From Monarcha castaneiventris obscurior (Eukaryota; Chordata; Aves; Passeriformes; Monarchidae): 64,000 nt of DNA. Where the stretch lies: NCBI GenBank assembly GCA_026261815.1, contig JAMPIT010000539.1, positions 5,844,501 through 5,908,500 of the forward strand, written 5' to 3'. The translations under genes were made by a program, and so were the position numbers. Every line of letters begins with the position of its first letter. Positions within the stretch are counted from its first letter, which is position 1. The notes below the pieces were generated by a model. That model made no database searches and had not been told where the DNA came from. It was given only the letters and a program-made list of their open reading frames with translations. This document shows positions 35,587 to 49,100 of this stretch, piece after piece.

Positions 35587-35594
35587 TGTAAATA
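35587..35594 (+). promoter_or_regulatory. Pumilio response element
   Basis: TGTAAATA matches the UGUANAUA consensus bound by Pumilio proteins, which repress and localise many neuronal mRNAs. It lies 421 bases after the stop codon. A short motif like this can occur by chance in AT-rich sequence. Confidence 0.4.
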
Positions 35595-35655
35595 ATAATA
35601 TACAGTACTGCTGTTTCAATTACCAACTATAGCCACTGGGCGTCACTTTTTTGTG

Positions 35656-35677
35656 TTAAAGTGCCTTTGCACTTTAA
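35656..35677 (+). promoter_or_regulatory. 3' UTR hairpin containing a miR-17-family 8mer site
   Basis: TTAAAGTGC (35656-35664) and GCACTTTAA (35669-35677) are perfect reverse complements around a CTTT loop. The 3' arm holds GCACTTTA (35669-35676), the 8mer seed match for the miR-17/20/93/106 family. The hairpin could hide or expose the site. Structure and motif are seen directly; regulation is inferred. Confidence 0.4.
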
Positions 35678-35748
35678 GTACATTATTACTTAATTGTTGC
35701 TCTTAGCTTTGATAAATTGAACCTATTTTAATGTGTTGTATTTTTGAA

Positions 35749-35995
35749 ATTAAAAAAAAATGTAAAATAGATCTATATGTCAGCTGCATTAAATCAGAAG
35801 GTTTGATTTATAGGAAAGCTGCCCTTCTTTAAATGACTCTAGTTCTAGGACCTTACAGACTCAAATGTAAATTATTGGGGTATTTTTTTCCCTCTAGGTT
35901 TGTTTAGAGTGATTCACTGAAATCAACTGAGAGGATTTAGCAATGGACTAGAGGTTATCAAATGCCTCAGCCGGGAATAACAGCTCATTAATAAA
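35749..35995 (+). terminator. SLITRK2: Candidate poly(A) signals
   Basis: ATTAAA (35749-35754), ATTAAA (35788-35793, followed by a GT-rich GGTTTGATTTATAGG) and AATAAA (35990-35995). Which one is used, if any, cannot be decided from sequence. Confidence 0.4.
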
Positions 35996-36310
35996 AGATG
36001 TTTAACACAATGTCATAGTGAACTGAACAATTAATGTCCTTCTTAATACATTGCATTGCAGCTCTAACACAGTAATGTTCAATGGCTTAAGATTATTTTC
36101 ATACTTAATAGAACATTACTCATAATATTTTATGCATTGGATTAGATATTTTTATACATTTTGTGAGAGAGTTTATATTTGTAACTTTTTGGACTGAAAT
36201 TAACATGTCCTCTTCCTGCCAGATACATATTTTTTTCATAAGCAGGGACACCAGCAGGGGTCATCCCACACCTCATTAAATTTATTAACATACAGGCAAA
36301 TGAACCAATG

Positions 36311-36355
36311 CCAAAGGTAAAATTTGAACCCAGGACTCTGGAGTCCTCCAAACCA
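36311..36355 (-). mobile_element. MIR-like SINE relic (weak)
   Basis: The stretch around ATTTGAACCCAGGACTCTGG (36322-36341) resembles the tRNA-related part of MIR-type SINEs read in reverse, which have a GATTTGAACCCAGG core (an inverted B-box). Only about 45 bases are visible and the match is degraded, so this is a tentative call. Confidence 0.35.
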
Positions 36356-38438
36356 AGGTAGCTGAAATCAGTATGTGCATCACACTAACTTTTGGTAGTC
36401 TGAATTATGTCTGTGTCTGTGCTTTCTGTCTCTAAAGCAGAAGTAATACTGCAATAATTCTAATCTGTTAGAGAAAGCTACCATTAAGTTACTGTCTTAA
36501 ACATTATAAAATATTTTAAGTTAAGTTGAATTCCATTCTCAGCACTGGTTTTCTTCAGCCCATCAGTGAACAAATGCAGTGAGTCTTCTCCTTTCCCATT
36601 AACTCAGGCCTGTTTTGCTTCAAGCTTTATGTTATCACCTTCAATTTACTTTTCCTTCATGGAGAATATTGAAACCATTTTTATTAACAAGTATACAGTC
36701 AAACTTTATTAAGCCTTATTAGCTTCTAAATAATTTTTAGATGCAAACATTATTGTGCAATTTAAACAAACAGCCCTTATTTACAACAAAAACAGTTTTG
36801 TTTTGTCTATTCTAAATCCTTATGCAACTGGGATGGTGATCTGCATATAAAGTAGGCCAGGCTTTTCAATTCCTTATTAAAGCAATTGATGGGGTCTGAA
36901 AGAAGCACACTGTTTCCTTTTCATAAATAGGTTACTGCACATAATAATCCTTTATTATCATGCAGAGATTGAAGTGGCCTCTGCTGACTGATTTTTAGAG
37001 CTTTACTATAGTTAATAATACAGTATCTACAACTCTGAGAAATTTTCAGCAATAGCATTTAAGCTATAAATAACTACAATCAATGTTGTTCTAATCAGGA
37101 CTTTGCCAAGAGGAAGTTGCTTTTAATTTAAGAGCTGAAGAGGCTTTGCATGTGTATTGCCAGATATCTGAGTCACTCAGTAAAACGTCTTCTAATGATT
37201 TATGTGACATCTGAGTACATTAATATGCTAACATGTCAATTCTTTATGTTTGGAGTCCATAGCATCTATGGCTGTTCATTAGATCAGGTTTAAAATTGAA
37301 GTGCTTCAATGAACTACTGAAGAATCAGTCTTCAAAATGGTCTCACATCAGGGAGGAGGTGAAATGGTATCACTTTGGTTTGAACTTGGAGCATTTGACT
37401 GGAGTAGCATTCATCTTTGAGCAAGGTGCTTGCTTGAAAGCTTCCAGTACTGATTGTCTTATTAGATCTCCTTCCCCTGGGTAATTAAAAGCATTTATTA
37501 CTGAAACACCAAGAAAAGTATAAGTATTATTTTAAAGTGAAGTTATTAACTCTTTCCAGGTATGATTTTAGTATTGCCTTCAGAACAAGTACCATGTTTC
37601 ATCTGGCAGCACCTAGGGTATTATGATTTATTATTCTTCAGTGAACCAGAACCGATTACAAAGGGTTTTTTTCCTCAGAAAAAAAGCTAATTTTTCCAAC
37701 AGAAGTGTTTTCAGTGTTCTAGTGTTTGCAAACAACAGAGATAGGGAATTGATTCTTTTAGTAACTTTATATTGTTTGGTTTTACTGCTTCAGTCTCAGT
37801 CCTTTGATGTTTGCTTTGGTAGCACAGCCATACTTTAAGAGAGGTTGCTGTTACTTTACATTTCCTTAGCTTTCCCAATGGAATTTATTTAATGACAAGG
37901 TTTTATTTTTGCATCACCAGTACCAGCTTAAAAATTATTATTGCTGTAGATCTTTTAGGTTTGTTTTTATACCCTTCAGCTGACATCCATTAAGCAATTC
38001 TTTTCATAGAGTGTCTAGGTGAAAGAGAAGATTTTTTTCAGTTACACTTAAAGAGATTTGTTTAACAGGGAAAGTGTGTCGGCAGCTGCTGTATAGAAGG
38101 TCTCCACATTTCTTCCGCTGTGCTGCCCTGGAAGTTGCTGCTTATTAGGGGAGAGCTGCTTGCCTGAGTAGTGGCTTGATAATGAGTCTGAAAAAAAATT
38201 TCTTTCACAGTTTGAAAAGTTGAACTGCGAAAATTATGTAACCAGGTTAGCAAAGTTGGGTTTTTTTCCCTCAGGATAATGGGGGACAAATAGTTTTCTT
38301 TCTTCCTAAGTTTTCTTTTGTGAAAGTGGACTTAATGACCTTTACAGAAACAGTAACAGTGCAGACTGAAGCACTGTTGAAACTATGCAGTTATTTCTAG
38401 TGAAAATGAGGAGCACTACACTTCCAAAGCATGAATAC

Positions 38439-38457
38439 TTTTTTTTTTTTTTTTTTT
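38439..38457. repeat. Poly-T run, 19 bases
   Basis: A pure run of T flanked by non-repetitive sequence. No element with a matching poly-A tail is recognised next to it. Confidence 0.9.
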
Positions 38458-41400
38458 AAGAGACCTTTCTGGGTAAGCATTAGATAAAGTTTGTCAACAT
38501 ACTTCCCTTTTTCTCCCCACAGAAGAAATGTCACTTTTTGGAAAAAGTGTTCTTTGTGTTCTCAAGCCTGCTGCAGAGCCACTCCACATGCTCAGTGTTG
38601 GTTCTCCTCTCTGCAGTCTCTCTCTTCCATCAGATGTTACCCTTTGGGGCTCCAGCATTTGCTCAGCCCCTACCTCACCTCTGTTATCTGCTTCCAAAGC
38701 TGTCACCAGGCAATGCCCCAGTCTTTCTGCTTGCATCTGTCCCTATAGGCTCTCCTTTCCTTCCCTGGCAAGCTCTGAAGGACCTATTTCAGCTTTGAAG
38801 GGAGCTGATGTTCCTGCTCCACAGAGAGCTCAGTCCTTACCTCCTGCCCTGACACTGCTGAGTAGCCCTGTGTGAAAGGAGACCCCTGATCCCAGTGGTT
38901 TTCCTGGGGGCTCTGCTGGAGGAAGTTCTGCATAGCTGTTCCCTCTTCCACTCATTGAGCAGAGAAGAGAAGCCTAAAATCATAGAGCATTTCAGCTTCC
39001 ACGCAGGATTCCCCGCCATGTGCCAGCCCAGGGCAGGTGGCATAACCTGTCTATGCAAGCAGCATTTCTGAGCAAGAGCAAATGGATGAGCTTGCTGAAA
39101 TCACTGGCATCACATCACTCTTTGCTGTAATTTTGGTGAGTTGTCTTCAGCATGAGTTAATCTTGCCAAAATTAGCTACTATAATTTTAAACTCAGACTG
39201 GTTGTGTAGTGTCTCTAGCAGGCCATTCAAAGGTGATTTATTCACCCTCATACCACAAGGCATGAATTGGGCTACAGATATGTCTGCTTTCTTCCAGGAA
39301 GTGCAGAGAGGATAGATAAGGAGTACTGATAAAAGCTAATTCCCACATAGCTGCAGTCAGCCCAGCCTGAGCATTTTCCAGCACCCTCACATGCAACATC
39401 CGTGCTCTGCTGGGCATCTGCCAGTCTCTGCTCTAAGACATTTTCCTTCTGTCCATGAGAGAAGCATTCCCTGTGGAGTTTAAACCCTGCACTAGTCAAA
39501 TGTACTGATTTATTGTAACACTACCTTGTGCTGATGGAGAACTATACAGTAGGGTTTAGTTTGGTTTTCTTTTTCTTCCCACCAACACTTGAGTTTGTAA
39601 AATAAAAGTTGCACTTTTTAAAAAGTTTGAAGCTGTAATTAGTAGTGTCAAAATAAGGCTACCAACAAGTTAAATTGCTTAAATAAAAGTCTTATAGAAT
39701 ACTGAGCTTGTATAGGAATACAATAATTTTAAACTGCTCATGAGTGAAATGAGATATTGGAAATGTTAATGAAACTTCTTAGGCTCTTACAGGCTAATCA
39801 CTGATACAGTTTGTGATTTTTCATATTACTGTTTTTGCAGACAATAAATGTCATTTAACAGGGAAGAAGAAAAAAAAATCCTATTTCCCAAAGACCTCCT
39901 CCAACTGTACCACTTCAAAATAACAGATAAATTAACTTATGCAGATGATGTGACACTTCTTGTGTATTTCCCATCACTTTTTCAAAGCATTCCATAGGAG
40001 AAGTACAAAAGTTATTCTTTTCTAAGAGGATCATTAAGTCTGTTTGGATTATTGATCTCATAGCTTTCCTGGGCACAAGGCCAATCATTTGACTAAAGTT
40101 TTTAATCCTAGCTAATGAGGGAGGTGGATTAGGGAGAAGGTTTTTGTTGTTGTTTTTTTGTTCTTGAAGGGTCGGTTGGATTTTTTGAACCAGTAGATTG
40201 ACATGTTTATGAATACAGATGAATAGATTGTTTTGAATGAAAGAAATGTTGGAGTGGCAGTCGGAGATGCAGTCATTCTCAAGACCAAATAGGCTCAAGA
40301 GTATGAGTGAAGTTTGAAAAACAGGACATCATAAAAGTGGCTTTCTTCCTGAAATCATAAACACAGAGGACACCCCTGTGAATACAGCAGCAGATTTTGT
40401 GACATGCTGTTAACCCTTTGGAGGGATGAAATTAGAGGCCATTATCCTTAAGGATACCTGAAGTGTTCAGGATTTGTCCTCATCTCTGGTTGTTGCCCTG
40501 TGTGCACACACCTACATTACCATTGGTTATACACTCAGTTTGAGAAGGTAAACAAGGTGAAGTTGGGAGGAACAGAGCTATTTGCAGTATTTCTGAATGG
40601 TTCTTATTTCTATCCTTTAAAATGAAATTAATTAACCATTGGTGCATTTAATGCCATAGGCTTTTAACTTCTCAGGTCCTTTGTACAAACTAATTTCTCA
40701 GCAATCTGTTCCAATCAGTGTATGTAGCTACTTACAAAACAAGAGCAACACAAAACATCCTGGCTGGTCTTAAGAAGGAAATCAAGGTAATGTAGATACA
40801 TATTTGCAATATAACAAATTACATCAGCATTACAAAGTTAAAGCAATATAATGACATCAGGACTCTTTGTGGTGACAGAACAAGTGTAGATTTGTGTCTT
40901 GAAAATACAGGTTCCTTGTGTCTTCTCTTCTTGCCCTGCGTGTGCATTGCTCTCCAGAGGCAGAACTGTTGGGCACCAGTTATCTTCTGGGCAGGAGACA
41001 GAGCAGCCTTTTTAAAAATGCTCTCTGCATTGGAAAAAGCACAGCTGATGCATATAGACCTGTTGCAGTTATCTCCTCTTGAGGTAAGACATATTTCCAT
41101 ACAAAAGCCTGGAAAAAAATCCCCTTGAGATCGCTGATAATGTGACAGAATCTATTTTAAAACATCTTGATTTTAGTTCTGAAAGCTTCTCATCAAGAGG
41201 CAAAGGAGTTGAAGTTAAGGCATTTTTTTCCCATGCTATAAAGTTTTGTCCTTCTCCCCAGGGATTAGTTACAGATTTGATACATGTCAGCATCTTAGCC
41301 AGACAGCTGGAAAGAACACAAATTTTTTTGAGAACTGTGAAAATGTAATGACTTCATAAATTTTCTTCTAATCGCAGAAGAACATACAGCATGATGTAGA

Positions 41401-43020
41401 AGCAAAGCTGTCAGAGACACTTTTAAAGATTCCAGGGTACAGTCAAATCTGAGCAATTCAGGTGTAGGTGCAGGGTACCTTTGTTAGTTTTACACCTCAG
41501 TGGATCCTGTGGGATGCCCTGGGATTGGCAGGAGTGACAGAAATCTCACCAAGTAAGAGCAATCCTATCAAACTCCCCACCTGTGAGGGATAGAGGGGAG
41601 AGAAAAATGCTTATGTCCTCTTACCATCACTTAAAATGCCATTTGGGAGGTTTCCAGACTCAACACTCATTCCCATAAATCTGAAGTCAGCATACTCCAA
41701 ATTTATACTTAAGTATCAGATTTTCAGTAATATTTGACTGATGTGACATTTTGGCTATCACAGCTCTTGCTTCTGGGAGGGTGGGGTTTTGCTTGGAAAT
41801 TTAGCTTTATTCTATCTCTTCTAAATTTTAATTCTTGATTTTTCCTGACTGTATTCTTGCTATGGAGGGCAAATGGAATATGCTCAGCTAAATCTTTGTT
41901 TTTTTCTTTATCTTACTTCACAAATAGCCAAGTTCCTCAAGTATCAGGCAACTGAGACTTGAACAAGTTCAGAAGTTTCAGAAACTCAGTGATCCACTCA
42001 AGTGAGCAAAGCTTTACCAAAGCTTTACTGCTGCCATCACATCTGCTGTGCTCTGCTAAGCTGCTGATTTTATTCAGATGTATTCCAACTTGAAACACAT
42101 ACACACTAATAAGTATCTGTGTAAAACCTTATAATATTCAGCTTACTTGTAATAGAAAAAAGAGAGGGAGTTAGAGGTTGGGAAAAGCCTTTCAAATTTT
42201 CTGGGATTTTTTTCTGAAGGTTTCAGAGGGATTTATTATGATTACTAGGGAATCAAAAGGAATTCTAACAACAGTGTTGTGTAGGGGTTTTTTTTGTGGT
42301 TTTGTGCAAGATAATGAAGGTGGGGGAAAGGGGAAAAAAAAGGGTAGATTACAGTTGTCTTAACTGTCAAGATGTTAAAAGGAGAATACCAGAAAACCAA
42401 GGAATTTAGAGTTTATGACTCGAAGAGCTTACAAAAGTGCCTATTTTTCTGTGGAACATCTAAAAGGAAATGGTACACAGGCTGCTTTCCTAAAGGCTGA
42501 GGGAACTGGACAGGCGCCCTTGGAGAGCTGACAAACCCCAGCCCTCAAGTTAGAGCAGATTTAGTGTAATTCAGATATAAGCATGGCTCATGTGAAAAGA
42601 TAATGGCAATGGGGAAAATGCTTCATGCTGCAGTTCACACCTTAATTAGGGGTATAGTTTGTAGCCTATATTTACTGTAACCATATTTACCATCACATCC
42701 AACTCATAAGCTACTTACCAGAACTGAGTAGGTAATTCTTCTTTATTGATGTGGCCTTCTTTTCCATAATGCAATGTTTACAAATTTGTTTGATGGTGGC
42801 TTAAGTTTGCCATGGCTTCTTTTTGTTCTCCAGATAATGCATGCGGATAATTCCTAGCAGTAGAGTCCTAATGTATATTTCAGAGTGAACACGAAAATTG
42901 AACTATCAAGGACTTTGCTTATATTATAATTTTTTTTGTTTTGTTTTGCTTAGCTGGTGAAGCACTGGGCCTAGTTAAAAGCTCATTTGCTGGGAACTGA
43001 AAAATAATGTTCTCTTTTTA

Positions 43021-43152
43021 GTTCTGCCAGTGACCTTGCACAAGGCATACCTGTGTCCCTCTGCTTTAATTTCTGCATCATTAAATAAGGAGGGTAATAC
43101 TTTCTGCCTTAGTCTGGTGAGATTTACTGATGAGAAACGTTAAGTATAATTG
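43021..43152 (+). mobile_element. MIR-type SINE relic
   Basis: From GTTCTGCCAGTGACCTTGCA (43021-43040) onward the order of blocks follows the MIR core and 3' part. These are the CTGCCA...GACCTTG segment, a stretch equivalent to CTCTGTGCCTCAGTTTC (here about 43051-43075), a CATCATTAAATAAGGAGGGTAAT segment equivalent to the usual CATCTGTAAAATGGGGATAAT, and a downstream GGTGAGATTTACTGATG segment. MIR elements predate the amniote radiation, and birds keep few recognisable copies. It is old and non-coding. Confidence 0.6.
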
Positions 43153-46100
43153 TTTTTCAAAGCCTTTATAGCTTCATCCAAATGCAGCAACAGTGTACTG
43201 CTTCTTTTCCCTGGCATATGTTTTTCTGATCTAAGAATGTGGTGACTACATGTCAGATTTAGTTTTGTTTTCTGTTTTTACAGTTAAAAACAGACCATGA
43301 AGATTACCTTGTGCAGGGAAAAGATACTGTCTCCTTGTAAAGGGATATGAGATAACTGGAATAAAATGGGGAGGAGAATGCTACAGTTTGTTTTTAAACT
43401 GTTGAAAATACACAGTATCCCATCTCCTCCATTTTCGGTCTCTGGCTGAGCTGAATCACCTTGTCTGTTTCTGCCCTATAGAATAAATTCAAAAATAGTT
43501 CCTAGCATACCAGTCATTTTTTTGTTCACCTTTTTCTGCATGAAGTCAGCCGGGCTATTGCTGACAGCTTTTGTGCTGGCAAGCGAGCCAAGAGAGGCTC
43601 TGAGTGGCAGACAGCTGCTGAAATAAGAGCCTGGCACTCTGGGGAGAGAAAGAAATTCATTCAACTTTCCTTCTCAGCCTCTTCCCAACACACTGTAACT
43701 TTCTTTTTCCTACTCTATAGTTACCATAATGATTCTCTTGTCCATTGAGTGCAGATTGTGGGCATATTTTTCCATATATAGCCCAACCACATACTGTAAA
43801 ATCCAACTTTACATTGGAAAGCCCACCATTTTCCACAGACAGTCTTCCATGGCATGCCTAGAAATTTGATGCTTCCATGCATGAGAGCTGATTTCTAAAT
43901 GTAGGAGTCAAGAATCTGTGGTACCGCATCCATTCAACACAAGAGAGACAATTTCATCTCCGCTTTTAAATTTGCTTTTGATTAACCCACTAAAATTCAT
44001 TCACTGGCTAGGCCTTTTGTTTTGCCTTATGTTTGGGTATTGTGCCTGTCTAAATTCTGAGAATGCTAAGACTCATGCTCTCATTTTCTTGCTGATTCAT
44101 AAAATGGGATGTGAACAAGTGTTCCTGGTTTCTAGACTGTAAGTGGCATGGGGTTTTTTGGCTGGATGGGGTAAGTGTTCTGATCCCATGCACAACTTCA
44201 TACTTCTGATAATTGGCAATTGTTTAGAGGCTGTTTATCTAGAACATAGGATACATGGTGCACCACAAATTATTTCTGGCTGTGCAGTGTAAACCATCTG
44301 TCCTGGACCAGCAGGAGCATGTCAAAAGTAGTTCAAAGTAGTCCTTAAAAAGACTTGTTCTTCTTAAGTCCTGGGAGAAATCTGAAGCAAGGAGCTGTAA
44401 ATATTCAGCGATCCTTTTAACATGTCCATCTTCAAGATTTTAGGGGATAATTTTTTCTCTCCTAAGAAAACAGGGTTTATTATTTAAGGAACGATATCCA
44501 GAACTTCCTCCACTGTAAACAGTGTTTAGTTCCATAAACATCAATGAACTGATTTACAGTAGCTGAGGATGCAACTGCTTTTTTTTTTGTAAACCCCTTA
44601 ACTTAAGCAATCAGTATTTATACCAATAATGGATCAGTGCTATCAGTGCAGGATGTTGTTCACTTTAATTCCACTGCTGTAGAACCAATACAATTTGCCA
44701 CTGCCTTGGAATTTTTAGTCCCATTTGAAAAGAAAGAGATTTTTGAAAGTTCACCACCTAGTTCATTTTGGGATGTAAATGAATAATTTCTGTAATAAAA
44801 CTCTTTGGTTGATACATTTATACACTTGGTGATCCCTAAACCCTTTTAATTTTCAAGCCTTAAGAGTTAGTAATACAACACAGTGAGGCAGACAGGCATA
44901 TTTTGTGTTCTCCTTTTCAGACTCCTAACTTATTCCTAAAGATCAAAGCTTTTTAACAGGTCTTGCATCCCTATTCTGCCACCCTCAGAGTCTGGATGTG
45001 AGTCTGTAGTCAATGGTAACTGCACTGTAACAGTAAATGCACTTTCAAAGAAAAGTAGAAGTAGAGTCCTGAGACATGCACAAAGTCACATCCAGAAAGT
45101 CACATTTTCCCAAGGATGGCCACAGCTGTTTCTGTTTCTTTGTGAGCAATACATTGACTTAATCTAAAATACATTACCTTATTATCATGCAAATATTTAT
45201 TCCACATTAGAATCAGACTTGCTGTCTTCACAATAGATAAGCTTCCTGTGTTATTGCAGATAATGAAAATCCAATTTCTGAAAATGTTCTCTTATTGTTT
45301 CTTTTTTCCTCTGCTTTTTATTAGTGAAGAACTTGCAATTATTTGCTCTTATTCAGATGTTCCAGAGGAAGAATTGAAGTCATATTTCCCACACATTGGG
45401 ATCCTGATAATTGAAATTCACTGCTTTCTCTTCTTTCTATTGCCTTTAAATAAAGGAATGTACTAGGGAAAAAAGACTCAGCTCAGTCTGGAATGATACA
45501 AGTGCAAGTCAGAAATAACTGAAAACAGTTTTGATCACCCTTTGAAATCCTCGATTAAGCAATTTTGCTAACACTCAAAGAAATTCACTGGAACCTTTTG
45601 ATTTATTGCACAATAGGTAGAAAGCTGCTTTTCTTCTTCTTCAGGCTCTTACCCTGCCAATGGATATTTGTTCTGTAAGTAGCACTGACATGAAAAGTCT
45701 GAAGTTGTCCACTTTTCTCCCTTTGACCAAAGTTCCCTTGGTAAACAGAGTACCATGAGGAGAGTGGCGTTAATCCTCTAAGTTTACCTTTGTGAAAAAG
45801 CCACACTGAAAGCTGTGAAAGCTTTGAGGGAAATTAACAAAACTTTGCAAGCCTTGCCAGCATCTTTCCAGAACACTTCCCATTATATGAGATCCCAGTT
45901 TAATAATACCCTTAACAGTTTCTTCCATATTAATAAAATATGAGCATGGAAATAACAATGGCATGTCCCCTTTGCTGAGGAACTCCACTTGGTAACGTGG
46001 ATTGTGATGTTGATTGCAATGCCAGTTCTCCGATCTGTTGAATTTTGCTTATTAATTGAATTAATTGAACTGATAAATTGAATTTTGCTGCCTCTGGGCT

Positions 46101-49100
46101 GAGTAGTCAGGCTGAGTAACTGCCAGGCTGCTTCTGCAAAGGGGAAGGAAGGGACAGAAGAGGAACTGTGAGGACACAGAAGGAACAGAGGACAGAGACA
46201 CAGAAGCCTTGAGGAGGTGGTTGAGGCCACAAAAAATGAGAACACTGCCCTCCTAGAAATGATGCCCCACACTCACACATAGAGACAGGCTCCTCCGGCA
46301 TGACATTCCATCTCACATTCCTCAGTCAGGTTTGGATGGGCTTCAGCATAACCAAACCAGTGGGCACCTGGGCTGTCTGCTTCCCCAAGAACTGCTTGCA
46401 GGGCAGACACCTTCAGACACTTGCACTGGGTTGATGTCTGTTCATGCAAAGCTGTCTGCACTCTCTTAGACTTGGCTAATTTGGTGAGAAATCTAAAGGT
46501 CTGGTAGAAATCCCAGTCTAAGGGCTTGGGAATTGGGTCTGGAGAGCTCTGTGTTTCAGATGACTGGAAAAGTGGGAACGGCACCATCGACTTTCCTCGA
46601 GAGAGTCCTGGGAGCCTGCCCTGACATTCCTCATCTCATTGCACTCAATAACATGTCACTATCATTAAAGAAAAGATAAGATGTCTCAACAAGGGCACAG
46701 AGGAAGATTAATATTAAAGTGGTTATATAAGAGGAAGTACTCAGTATTGGAGGTCAAAGAGGACTCCAGTGGTGGAGCTGCTGCAGTAGGGACTGGCACC
46801 CCCAAGTACAGCCCTTGTATGGATGTGACACCAACGCTGCTGCTGCCAGAAAGGCACAGAGCAGAGGTCTCCCACAGTTTCCAAAGGGTTGTGTTTCTTA
46901 CATGCCTACTGGTGCTGAAGTTCTCCCAAATTTACAGAAATGGTGAAATTCTACCAAATGAACAAATGTTACTCTGAATGTAGTCCCCAACCCCTTGTGG
47001 AAGCAAACATGTTCCTAATACTGTGTTATTAGCTAAGTATTGTTTCCCATGGGATGGAAAACATGGGGGACAATCACTTTAAATAATTTAGCTCTTCTCT
47101 GTTAATATTCCAGCACATGGTACTGTATTCCAATACATTTTGCCTCCTCTATAACAAGCAATGTTCAGAAATCAATCTGTTCTTAATGAGGGGTGGGTGT
47201 GAGTTTTGGGGATTTAGTAAAGATGGGGAATGGTACAGAACCAACCTTACATTTCTAGACTGAAATAAATAGTAAACTCTCCCAAATATATGAACAGGAC
47301 CATCCTGAAAAGGAAGAAAGGAGATGAGACTCCCTGATGACCTCAAAAGGGAAAGAACAAATGAGCCCTGTCTTCCTTATTAACTGACCCTGACTCCAAG
47401 TGGTTTTTGATAGCACAGATGGCAGAAAAAGCACTGGACTCTCTCTGCCCTAGAGAATAAAGTGGATCACATAGCACCACCAATTTTTAAACAAAGTTAC
47501 TCCCTTGGAATCAGTGCTTGTTCTTAAAAATTGTGCAGTGATCTACCCTTTTAATGCAGTGGAATTATTATCACTTTACCAAACATGGCAATACTGTGCT
47601 CTCTAGTCCAGTGCAGGAAGAGATTTAGATTCCAGTGCCAACAGGAGAGGGTCCTTTGAGAGATGAACTGTAAGCATTGATGCCTCCACAGATGATTCTC
47701 TATAAAAAATGTTGCTTTTTTTGCTGCTTCGTTTTGTCATTCATGTGGGATTCATGTCATTTACCAGTAGCTACCTAAGCATGAGGTATCTTTCCTAGTT
47801 AAATCATCAGTGTACTTTTTATAGCGAGCAGAAGGAATCAGTCACACCATGAGTTGATTCATCGCACCCACCTCAGCAAATTGCCATTGTCTGCACACTG
47901 CATATGCCTTTGTGACTTACACTGGTCCCCAAGTCAAATAAATAGCTAAAAGTCCTGCTGAGCAGGAAATGGATGAAAATTCCAAAGCAGTTTTTATTTT
48001 TGAGTTACATCCATATGGATCTTCAAGCTTCTTGTAGAAACACATGAATTTCCTGTTTTAAGTGAAACTCTTCAAGAGAAAAAAAAAATCAAAGGAAAGA
48101 AGGAAAAAAATATTCAGATCTTTTTTTCAGGAGGAGGGCATATTTTTAGTTGTATGCAGCCCTCTACACCTCCTTCCTTTATGTCTACCACCACAAATTC
48201 TCAGTGTTTCCTGAGCCTTAAATCTCCTCCACCCACCTCTATTTTTGACGATACTCAGCTCAGATAACACTACACCAAATTTTCTGTCTATGCCCAGATT
48301 CCTCCTTTGAAAACTATCATTTTAGCAAGATTTAGCTAATCCTGGGATCCCACATAGATTCCTAAGATATTGGTCCTCATGTCCTTTCATACCTCCTTAC
48401 AGGCAGCTGGGCTTTTTCGGACGTGTCTTGAGATTTGTAGTCACAGTTAAAACACAGGTGCCCTTGCCACTAATGAGTTTGTGTAGCAGACAAATTGTCA
48501 GTGGCACCACACATCACACCAGCAGGAAAATCACATCCTCCGCAGCTATTAAAGGCCACATTTTGATATATTTACACAGAGAGAAAGATCCTGCAGTCTT
48601 TAGAGTAGCAAAGATGCTTGTGCATCTCATGTATTCAACTTAAGAGAAGTACAGGAGAAAGTCATTTGGGAGATTACTTCTTCCAAAGTTACTTCAGAGC
48701 CAAGAAGTTACTTCCATGAGGGGTCTCAGATTGGGTGTTTTTACTGAATAGTGAGCAAGCGAGAGATTCCACCAAGTGCTCTGAGTCTCCATGTTGATCA
48801 CTCTGAGGCAGCACCAGCCATGTACAGTTGTTGTGAGTATCCAGCAAAGTACTTAAAATTATTCTGCTTAGCCAACCATGGCTTTATGTTGTGCTGTTTA
48901 TCATAACAGTTGCTGCTTACAGAGAGTGACCTCACTTTGCTCTTACTCACCGAGACAAATCACTCTATCTTTTTTACATGTCCTTTTGTAAATAAAAATG
49001 CCCGGGAGCCAAAGGTGGTATTTTCAAAAGCTTACTCGTGTATAAGTGTTGAACCACACCATAAATTATCTTTTAAACCTCTGATTATAAAAGAAATACA

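Larger units (their letters stand above)
35167..35999 (+). other. SLITRK2: SLITRK2 3' UTR, proximal part
   Basis: AT-rich sequence follows the TGA at 35164-35166. Candidate poly(A) signals are ATTAAA at 35749-35754 and 35788-35793, and AATAAA at 35990-35995. The stretch contains a Pumilio-type motif and a hairpin with a miR-17-family seed match, listed separately. SLITRK mRNAs often have long 3' UTRs, so the transcript may run further; AATAAA also occurs at 39601-39606 and 39843-39848. Confidence 0.55.
36000..43020. other. Sequence downstream of SLITRK2, no further gene
   Basis: No other gene is recognised. The stretch may include a distal 3' UTR of SLITRK2. It holds a MIR-like relic at about 36311-36355, a poly-T run at 38439-38457 and a GC-richer unassigned block at about 38530-39050 with short overlapping frames on both strands. 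The rest is AT-rich with no repeat I can name. Confidence 0.6.

Noticed and set aside
35594..35608. miR-101 target site at ACAGTACTG
   Set aside because: It is part of the miRNA-like sequence itself and not a complete seed complement.
46273..46587. 104-codon minus-strand ORF in a GC-richer patch
   Set aside because: No domain or family recognised and no supporting gene structure.
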